NCBI GenBank assembly: GCA_027031565.1
Contig: JALVPX010000211.1
Location: forward strand, 1 to 10,266
Reading direction: 5' to 3'
Source: Deltaproteobacteria bacterium
GTDB taxonomy: Bacteria; Desulfobacterota; Dissulfuribacteria; Dissulfuribacterales; JALVPX01
DNA length: 10,266 nt
Below the pieces are notes generated by a model. It searched no databases. It had not been told where the DNA came from and saw only the letters and a program-made list of their open reading frames with translations. Below, piece after piece: positions 5,129 through 10,266 of the stretch (position 1 is the stretch's first letter; each line of letters opens with the position of its first letter). The translations under genes were made by a program, and so were the position numbers.

Positions 5129-6703
5129 TTAAGATAGGGAATTACAGCCCAGTTTCTTTTTGACTGAGGGAAAACGATTCCAATCTGTATGGGGCAGAAA
5201 AAGAGCTCCTGTGAGCTGGTTCATGAAATCCCCCCTTACATTCATTTCCAGATAGGTAATCTGATCACACAACCTTTCAATCTCAGCAAGGAGATCCTTA
5301 TCCATAAGCAATTTCAAGGCCCCCTCGCCTGCAGCATTCCCAAGGCCCTTAAACCTCTCCAGCGGAATATCAGGCAGCATCCCAATAGTTATGGCCTTCT
5401 CAGGGTCTATATAATTGCCGAAGGCGCCTGCAACGAAAAAATTTTCAATGTCATCAAAGGTGATACCAACACTCTGAATCACCACGTTAAGTATGGTATA
5501 CATGGCGCCTTTGGAACGAATCAGGTTCTTTATATCGCTTTGGCTTATGTAAACAGGCCTTCCATGGCTGGTTTCATCAGGCATTGCCAGTACAAAGACC
5601 AGTTCTCCATTGATCTCTTTCACCCTTTCCGGGGCCCTTTCTTTAACTAGCTTGCCTGTTTGCTCCACGATGCCTGCAGCAAACATTTCTGCCAGCAGAT
5701 CTATAATGCCTGAACCGCATAGGCCCTTTGGGGGCTCGTCTCCTATGGTTTCATAGCGCACTGACAGGGTGCCGGGATCAATTTTTACCCTTTCTATGGC
5801 GCCAGGCTGTGCCCTCATGCCGCATGAAAGTATGCCCCCCTCCAGAGCGGGCCCTGCTGCACCGGCACATGCAACCATCCACTCCCTGTTCCCTAGAACC
5901 ACCTCTGCGTTGGTTCCCACATCCACAAGCATGGAAACGGCTTCGCCCTTGTGCATTCCGGATGCGATTATGGCAGCTATGAGATCTCCTCCAAAGTAGC
6001 TGCCTATGTTTGGGAATACATACACGCACCCGCCCGGATTTGAAATCAGGCCCACTTCATGGGGCTTGAAGATGTCGAACCGGTTAGCTGCAGGAAGATA
6101 TGGCTCTTTGCAAATGTGGGAAGGATCAAGCCCCAGGAAAAAATGGGACATGGTGGTATTGCCGGCCACAGTCCAGTAATAGATGGATCCAGGTGCAGCA
6201 CCAGATTTTCGGGACAATTCTTCAGCTGCCTCATTGAAGAGTTGCACGATTTCATTCTGAAGAACCGAAAGTCCGTCGCCTCTTCCGGCAAACAAGATCC
6301 TTTCCAGGATATCTTCCCCGTGCATGGCTTGAGGATTGTGCCTCGATGTTGTGCGCAGCATTCTTCCCGTGACCATGTCAACAAGGTGGAACACTACTGA
6401 AGTAGAACCAAGGTCAACTGCCATGCCCAAGACAGGCCCGGATCCATTTCTTGGATAAAGATCTGCCACCTCGACGCCGCAGGCCCCTTCTGTAAGAATT
6501 GCATCCACCGAATAATCGGCATCAACCATGACTCGGCCTAACTTTTTCAATAATTCAAGGGAAATGCGGGGCCTTTTGCCAAATAATGACTCGATACCGT
6601 CCCGAAGCCTTGCTTCATGGGATCTGTTATCGGAAAGATCCGGTTTTGGCAGATCAAGGGATGAAACCCTAACCAGGCCATTTCTTGAATCGGGCTGCTC
6701 CAT
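5129..6703 (-). CDS. ASKHA-family protein, DUF4445 / RACo-like, lacking the 2Fe-2S domain
   Basis: The product (524 aa) belongs to the family of RACo, the ATP-dependent reductive activators of corrinoid proteins. Residues about 40-85 resemble the linker region. The ASKHA core follows: phosphate loop GMAVDLGSTSV (93-103), VAGNTTMSHFFLG (179-191), second phosphate loop LVDVGTNAEVVLG (259-271), CAGAAGPALEGG (279-290), GLCGSGIIDL (327-336) and FVAGAFGNYI (423-432). Typical RACo proteins are over 600 aa and start with a ferredoxin domain that takes up electrons. Here no four-cysteine motif precedes the linker, so electrons would have to come from a separate partner, or the job is different. The ATG at 6703 has GGAGG only 2 nt upstream, unusually close; a slightly later start would not affect the core. 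It begins 8 bp after the small membrane protein gene, suggesting co-translation. No corrinoid methyltransferase gene is in the window, so the target is unknown. Confidence 0.85.
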   Translation of the reverse strand: MEQPDSRNGLVRVSSLDLPKPDLSDNRSHEARLRDGIESLFGKRPRISLELLKKLGRVMVDADYSVDAILTEGACGVEVADLYPRNGSGPVLGMAVDLGSTSVVFHLVDMVTGRMLRTTSRHNPQAMHGEDILERILFAGRGDGLSVLQNEIVQLFNEAAEELSRKSGAAPGSIYYWTVAGNTTMSHFFLGLDPSHICKEPYLPAANRFDIFKPHEVGLISNPGGCVYVFPNIGSYFGGDLIAAIIASGMHKGEAVSMLVDVGTNAEVVLGNREWMVACAGAAGPALEGGILSCGMRAQPGAIERVKIDPGTLSVRYETIGDEPPKGLCGSGIIDLLAEMFAAGIVEQTGKLVKERAPERVKEINGELVFVLAMPDETSHGRPVYISQSDIKNLIRSKGAMYTILNVVIQSVGITFDDIENFFVAGAFGNYIDPEKAITIGMLPDIPLERFKGLGNAAGEGALKLLMDKDLLAEIERLCDQITYLEMNVRGDFMNQLTGALFLPHTDWNRFPSVKKKLGCNSLS

Positions 6704-6711
6704 GGCCTCCT

Positions 6712-7044
6712 TTAAATTCGGGGGAGGCGTCTGCAGCCAGGAGGTTGCTCATCAAAATCCGCCCCGTGCTCATCAGGAGTGATATCGATAATGAACTCTT
6801 CATCGTCCACCTTGAAGCCCGTTTTGTTGAAATGCTCAAAATGGACCTTTTCCACTTGATCAATCGTCTTTTTGACCTTGTAGGCCAGATAGGCGCCTAC
6901 TGCGCCAAACACCACGACAGCGGCAAGAAACACCGGCAGGGCAAGGATGAAAAAAGCTGCCACTGCTGCTGCTCCAAGCAGGACAGCCAGCCATCCTGGT
7001 AGTTTTTTATGTGTATATTTAAATTGATAGTAATTCTTGTTCAT
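6712..7044 (-). CDS. Small two-helix membrane protein of unknown function
   Basis: This is a 110-aa protein. A polar, Tyr/Lys-rich start (1-16) is followed by two adjacent hydrophobic segments (about 17-36 and 38-56, Ala/Val/Leu-rich, with a Pro and Gly between and within), then KVKKT and an acidic, soluble C-terminal half (DDEEFIIDITPDE, 80-92). The positive charges after the second segment suggest both ends are cytoplasmic. I recognise no family. The ATG has GGAG 5 nt upstream (7050-7053). It lies 70 bp after argG and 8 bp before the ASKHA gene, so it is most likely translated together with the latter and could be its membrane partner; that is inference from position only. Confidence 0.75.
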   Translation of the reverse strand: MNKNYYQFKYTHKKLPGWLAVLLGAAAVAAFFILALPVFLAAVVVFGAVGAYLAYKVKKTIDQVEKVHFEHFNKTGFKVDDEEFIIDITPDEHGADFDEQPPGCRRLPRI

Positions 7045-7098
7045 AAGGACTCCAAATTGATTTTTTTTAAAACTTTATTCATTTATCATCACCTTATC

Positions 7099-7116
7099 AA
7101 GCCTGGCACCAGGCTT
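7099..7116 (-). terminator. Perfect hairpin overlapping the argG stop codon
   Basis: AAGCCTGG and CCAGGCTT form a perfect inverted repeat with a two-base centre (effectively 7 bp with a 4-nt loop). It overlaps the argG TAA at 7115-7117. No run of U follows on the minus strand, so it is not a textbook intrinsic terminator. It may cause partial termination or protect the upstream message from 3' decay, which would lower expression of the two genes after argG. Confidence 0.4.
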
Positions 7117-8326
7117 ACATGCCTTTTTCAACCAGGGAACGTATCTTGAGTCGTAATCCCTGAAGGCGGATGAATCCCTCTGCATCTTTCTGGGTATAGA
7201 CCTCATCCTCCTCAAAAGTGGCAAACTCTGGCCTATACAAAGATTTTTCTGCCTTCCTTCCCACCACTTGAACGTTACCCTTGTAAATCTTGAGCCGGAC
7301 AGTGCCTGTGACTGGAATTTGGGATTCATCTATCATGTTTTGGAGCATCTCACGTTCAGGCGAAAACCAGAAGCCGTAGTATATCAATTCGGCATAGCGG
7401 GGTATGAGGCTGTCCCGCAGGTGAGTAACCTCCCTGTCAAGGGTGATCGATTCCATTGCCATATGGGCAATGCGCAGGATCGTGCCGCCGGGTGTCTCAT
7501 ATACGCCCCGGGATTTCATGCCGACGAAGCGGTTTTCAACTATATCGGCCCTTCCAACTCCATTTTCAGCACCGATATGGTTCAGCTTGGAAAAAAGCCT
7601 GGCAGGGCTCATCCTTTCTCCATCTATGGCCACGGGATCACCCTTCGAAAACTCGATCTCTATGTAGGAGGGGGTATCAGGGGCACTTTCTGGAGACCTT
7701 GTCCAGACGAACATATCTTCGCGGGGCTCCAACCACGGATCCTCCAGTATACCGCCCTCATAGCTTATGTGAAGCAGGTTGGCATCCATGCTGTAGGGTT
7801 TTGCCTTCGTTACCGGAACCGGAATACCATGTTCCCTTGCAAAATCAAGCAGTTTTTCCCTGGAATTTAGATCCCATTCCCTCCATGGTGCTATGATTTT
7901 CAAGTCAGGCTTAAGGGCCATATAAGTCAGCTCAAAGCGCACCTGGTCGTTGCCTTTGCCTGTGGCCCCATGACTTACGCCATCTGCGCCAGTTGCCTCG
8001 GCTACCCTCACCTGCTCCTTGGCGATCAACGGTCGGGCTATGGATGTACCAAGCAGGTATGTGCCTTCATAAATGGCATTTGCCCTGAACATCGGAAAAA
8101 CGTAATCCGTTATAAACTCTTCTTGCAAATCCTTGATTACCACCTCGCTGGCCCCGGTATCCCATGCCTTCTGTTCAACCTCGTCCCATCTTTCTTCTTG
8201 GCCGATATTTGCAGAAAAAGCCACTACAGGGCAGTCATAGGTGGTTTTAAGCCATTTCAGGATTACAGATGTGTCAAGCCCCCCTGAATAAGCCAAAACG
8301 ATCTTGTTTACTTTTTTTTCTGTCAC
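7115..8326 (-). CDS. argG: Argininosuccinate synthase
   Basis: A cytoplasmic enzyme that joins citrulline and aspartate using ATP, giving argininosuccinate, AMP and pyrophosphate, the next-to-last step of arginine synthesis. The length of 403 aa is normal for the family. The ATP-binding PP-loop is AYSGGLDTS (12-20). The family signatures SHGATGKGNDQVRFE (118-132) and SMDANLLHISYEGG (179-192) are intact. No defect is visible. The start codon is GTG (8324-8326) with GGAG 7 nt upstream (8334-8337); the next residues MTEKKVNKIVLAYSGG fit known N-termini. No other arginine gene is in the window, so the pathway is not clustered here, although argH could lie elsewhere. It is divergent from the signalling gene at 8482, with a shared upstream region of about 155 bp. 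Confidence 0.97.
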   Translation of the reverse strand: MTEKKVNKIVLAYSGGLDTSVILKWLKTTYDCPVVAFSANIGQEERWDEVEQKAWDTGASEVVIKDLQEEFITDYVFPMFRANAIYEGTYLLGTSIARPLIAKEQVRVAEATGADGVSHGATGKGNDQVRFELTYMALKPDLKIIAPWREWDLNSREKLLDFAREHGIPVPVTKAKPYSMDANLLHISYEGGILEDPWLEPREDMFVWTRSPESAPDTPSYIEIEFSKGDPVAIDGERMSPARLFSKLNHIGAENGVGRADIVENRFVGMKSRGVYETPGGTILRIAHMAMESITLDREVTHLRDSLIPRYAELIYYGFWFSPEREMLQNMIDESQIPVTGTVRLKIYKGNVQVVGRKAEKSLYRPEFATFEEDEVYTQKDAEGFIRLQGLRLKIRSLVEKGM

Positions 8327-8355
8327 TGCTCTTCTCCGTGGAAACGGTTTTTATT

Positions 8356-8385
8356 TCTATAAAGATATTGTATATATAAGTACAA
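8356..8385 (-). promoter_or_regulatory. Candidate argG promoter with an 18-bp inverted repeat
   Basis: On the minus strand TTGTAC (8385-8380) and TATAGA (8361-8356) are 18 bp apart and lie about 30-60 bp before the argG start, a plausible but imperfect sigma-70-type promoter. Overlapping the -35 is an inverted repeat TTGTA-N8-TACAA (8368-8385). Its 18-bp length and AT-rich centre recall ARG boxes bound by ArgR, but the bases do not match the E. coli consensus closely. Confidence 0.3.
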
Positions 8386-8449
8386 GATTTCCAGGCACAG
8401 CAACTCAATTCCGCAAAAGATGGATAACGTGTTACGGCCTCTTTCTTGC

Positions 8450-8476
8450 AGGAGTATCTTCTCCTTAGAGAAGGTG
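8450..8476 (+). promoter_or_regulatory. Two mutually exclusive hairpins over the ribosome site of the REC-PAS-HisKA gene
   Basis: CTTCTC-CTTA-GAGAAG (8458-8473) is a perfect 6-bp stem whose right arm covers the start of the ribosome site AAGGTG (8471-8476), which lies 5 nt before the ATG at 8482. An alternative stem pairs AGGAG (8450-8454) with CTCCT (8461-8465) and would break the first one and free the ribosome site. Both stems are short, so an actual switch is only a possibility. Confidence 0.3.
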
Positions 8477-8481
8477 AAACC

Positions 8482-9534
8482 ATGAAGCGTCACAAAATAT
8501 TACTGGTAGACGACGACGTCAACATTTTGGATGTGCTCGACATGCGGTTGCGTCTCATGGGATATGATGTCACCGCTGTTGAAGATTCAGAAGAGGCCAT
8601 AGACCTGGTGAAACAGGAACGTTTTTCCCTGCTTCTGACCGACCAGCGCCTCGGGAAAATCTATGGCACAGAGCTGATGGAGATGGTTCACAAGAATGAC
8701 AGGTTCATGCCTGTAATCATAATGACGGCATTCGGCAGCATCGATGATGCTGTTTCATCACTAAAAAAGGGCGCATACACATACCTGGAGAAACCGGTAG
8801 ATACCCAGGAGCTTGCCTTCCACATCCAAAACGCCATAAGAAAGAAGGAAATAGAAGAAAATCTTGCAATGGAACGCAAACTCTGGACGAGTGCGGTCCT
8901 TAGCATGGGAGCCGGCCTTATTCTCCTTGACAGCGAAAAACGTATCTCATGGAGCCAGGGACTGCCTAAGGCAATATTGAAAACCGGCGTTGTCAAGCCT
9001 GCCCTGAGCGGCAATTCCCTCGAGGATGTAATCGAGTGCAGGGCACTCATGGCCTCCAATTCTCCTGTTGACCTGGCCTTCAAGACAGGAGAGGTACAGA
9101 CCATAGAATATGAGGATCCAGACCAGGGCTTCACATTGCTAATAACCGCTTCTCCGGTTAAGGGAAATCTTGGTGAGGTAAAAGAGGTTGCAGTACTGTT
9201 CCTGGATATTACCAAGGCCAAAGCAGCCCAAAAAGCCTTGATAGAACAAGAAAGGCTGAAGGGCGTATTGGAAATGGCAGGGGCTGTAGCCCATGAATTA
9301 AGCCAGCCTGTGCAGGGAATCCTTGGCTGGGGCGAAATAATCCTTAAAAATATCGACAAAACCGATCCAAACTACGATATACTACAGCGCATATGCGCGC
9401 AGATTGAAACCATTGGTCAATTGATAAGCAGGCTTACATCCATTACCCGTTACGTAACAAAGGATTATCCGGGTTCCACAGGCATAATTGATATTGAAAA
9501 GGCCTCCACCAGCCACCAGGCGCCTGCGCCGTAA
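8482..9534 (+). CDS. Receiver-PAS-HisKA signalling protein without an ATPase domain
   Basis: A cytoplasmic two-component protein of 350 aa. Residues 5-120 are a CheY-like receiver of NtrC type: acidic pocket DDD (10-12), phospho-acceptor D54 in LLTDQRLG, T82 in MTAFGS and K104 in EKPV. Residues about 130-250 look like a PAS sensor domain (GAGLILLD..., ending LFLDITKAKAAQ). Residues 255-325 are a HisKA dimerisation domain with the phospho-accepting H271 in AVAHELSQPVQGILG. The protein then ends; no N, G1 or G2 boxes of a HATPase_c domain follow in any frame before plsY. It therefore cannot phosphorylate itself and may act as a phosphotransfer intermediate or a phosphatase-type partner. I chose the ATG at 8482 (AAGGTG 5 nt upstream) over a TTG at 8446, because the receiver fold begins at once (MKRHKILLVDDD). 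No partner kinase is nearby. Confidence 0.85.
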   Translation: MKRHKILLVDDDVNILDVLDMRLRLMGYDVTAVEDSEEAIDLVKQERFSLLLTDQRLGKIYGTELMEMVHKNDRFMPVIIMTAFGSIDDAVSSLKKGAYTYLEKPVDTQELAFHIQNAIRKKEIEENLAMERKLWTSAVLSMGAGLILLDSEKRISWSQGLPKAILKTGVVKPALSGNSLEDVIECRALMASNSPVDLAFKTGEVQTIEYEDPDQGFTLLITASPVKGNLGEVKEVAVLFLDITKAKAAQKALIEQERLKGVLEMAGAVAHELSQPVQGILGWGEIILKNIDKTDPNYDILQRICAQIETIGQLISRLTSITRYVTKDYPGSTGIIDIEKASTSHQAPAP

Positions 9535-9765
9535 CTTTTACAAGGGAAAAATAACTGACTGGCTGAACTGCCTGTTCGAAACAATTTTTTTCAAAAAATT
9601 TAGCAGCCTGAAAATTATTTCACCATCATGGGCTTTCCAGCACAACTTGACTCTTCATGGGGAGCTGGGGTAACATCCGCACGCCTTTTTGGCAGGATGC
9701 CCATGTGCATTCACTATATTCCTTGCGTAAATAACTCTGTTTTTTATGACCATTAAGAAAAATCT
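9535..9765 (+). other. Intergenic region between the signalling gene and plsY
   Basis: No gene is visible in this 231-bp stretch. An A/T-only inverted repeat, AATTTTTT-TC-AAAAAATT (9583-9600), and a short GGCA-GGA-TGCC hairpin near 9692-9702 are the only structures I see; neither is a convincing terminator. The DNA becomes AT-rich just ahead of plsY, which may hold its promoter, but no clear -35/-10 pair stands out. Confidence 0.35.
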
Positions 9766-10266
9766 ATGAAATATTTGCCACTTTTATTGGCCTATCTCTT
9801 GGGATCTGTCCCGTTTGGGCTGCTGATAGCTCGTTCCAAGGGCGTGGACCTTCGTAAGGAAGGCAGTGGAAATATTGGAGCCACCAATGCAGCGAGGATT
9901 CTTGGCAAGAAAACAGGCCTTCTCGTGCTTCTGCTCGACATGTCAAAGGGCTTTTTGCCTGTATTGACGACACGCCTCCTGTGGCACGGCCAGCTTCCAG
10001 CGGATCATGTAGCTGCCATGACAGGGCTGTTCGCCGTGATGGGACACTGCTTTCCAATATTCCTGGCCTTCAGGGGCGGAAAGGGGGTTGCTACTGCTGC
10101 AGGGGTGTTCCTGGCACTCTGCCCAGCAGCCCTGGCAGTCGCAGCAGCGGGTTTTGTGGCTACCGTATGGATTTTCAGGTATGTCTCTTTGGGCTCCATG
10201 GTGGCGGCACTGCTGATGCCCGTCTCCATAAACCTGTTCAGGCCTCATGAGCAGGCCTTCATATTC
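9766..10266 (+). CDS. plsY: Acyl-phosphate:glycerol-3-phosphate acyltransferase PlsY (cut by window end)
   Basis: A multi-pass inner-membrane enzyme that transfers an acyl chain from acyl-phosphate (made by PlsX) to glycerol 3-phosphate, giving lysophosphatidic acid, the first step of bacterial phospholipid synthesis. The frame is open from the ATG at 9766 to the window end (167 residues, no stop), so about the last 30-50 residues are missing. The family motifs are intact: GSVPFG (13-18), the glycerol-phosphate loop GSGNIGATN (33-41), GHCFPIFLAFRGGKGVAT (93-110) and RYVSLGS (138-144), between hydrophobic segments. The ribosome site is weak (AAGAAAAA before the ATG), but MKYLPLLLAYLLGS is the expected N-terminus. 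No plsX is in view. Confidence 0.95.
   Translation, partial: MKYLPLLLAYLLGSVPFGLLIARSKGVDLRKEGSGNIGATNAARILGKKTGLLVLLLDMSKGFLPVLTTRLLWHGQLPADHVAAMTGLFAVMGHCFPIFLAFRGGKGVATAAGVFLALCPAALAVAAAGFVATVWIFRYVSLGSMVAALLMPVSINLFRPHEQAFIF

Noticed and set aside
7268..7870. 200-aa open frame on the plus strand
   Set aside because: It is antisense to argG, which is intact and full length.
8688..9359. 223-aa open frame on the minus strand
   Set aside because: It is antisense to the REC-PAS-HisKA gene, whose frame has clear conserved motifs; the antisense frame is low-complexity Ser/Leu-rich.
9583..9600. A/T-only inverted repeat as a terminator after the signalling gene
   Set aside because: The stem has no G or C, the loop is only two bases, and it is unlikely to terminate transcription by itself.

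Overview
The window reads as a bacterial chromosome segment, most likely from a Desulfobacterota-type (deltaproteobacterial) anaerobe. That placement is an inference from protein style: a DUF4445-type ASKHA protein, a REC-PAS-HisKA protein, and secreted hypothetical proteins ending in a 'GTYTFYFGVD' motif. No rRNA or other taxonomic marker is present.

Layout. (1) 4-2394, minus: a complete Cu(I)-type P1B ATPase with two N-terminal soft-metal domains (YHS and the CPMHP/CPKCG heavy-metal-binding domain). (2) 2395-5128: a gene-poor accessory patch. It holds two direct copies of a 108-bp imperfect palindrome (2706-2813 and 4787-4894), about 2.08 kb apart. Between them lie a promoter-like block, a C-terminal gene fragment, a small exported protein of unknown function, and a badly decayed IS3-family transposase whose end abuts the stop codon of the exported-protein gene. 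(3) 5129-8326, minus: a probable cluster argG -> 110-aa two-helix membrane protein -> ASKHA protein (DUF4445/RACo-like, without the usual 2Fe-2S domain). The last two genes are 8 bp apart. (4) 8482-9534, plus, divergent from argG: a receiver-PAS-HisKA protein with no ATPase domain. (5) 9766 to the window edge, plus: plsY, cut by the window end.

Functionally this is copper export, arginine synthesis (ArgG), phospholipid synthesis (PlsY) and a signalling protein around an accessory island. I find no CRISPR array, tRNA, rRNA, phage module or convincing new defence system. The items most worth a second look are the paired palindromic element with conserved coding-like content, the ferredoxin-less ASKHA protein beside a small membrane protein, the kinase-less REC-PAS-HisKA protein with a possible ribosome-site switch, and the promoter-like block with hairpins ahead of the exported-protein genes.
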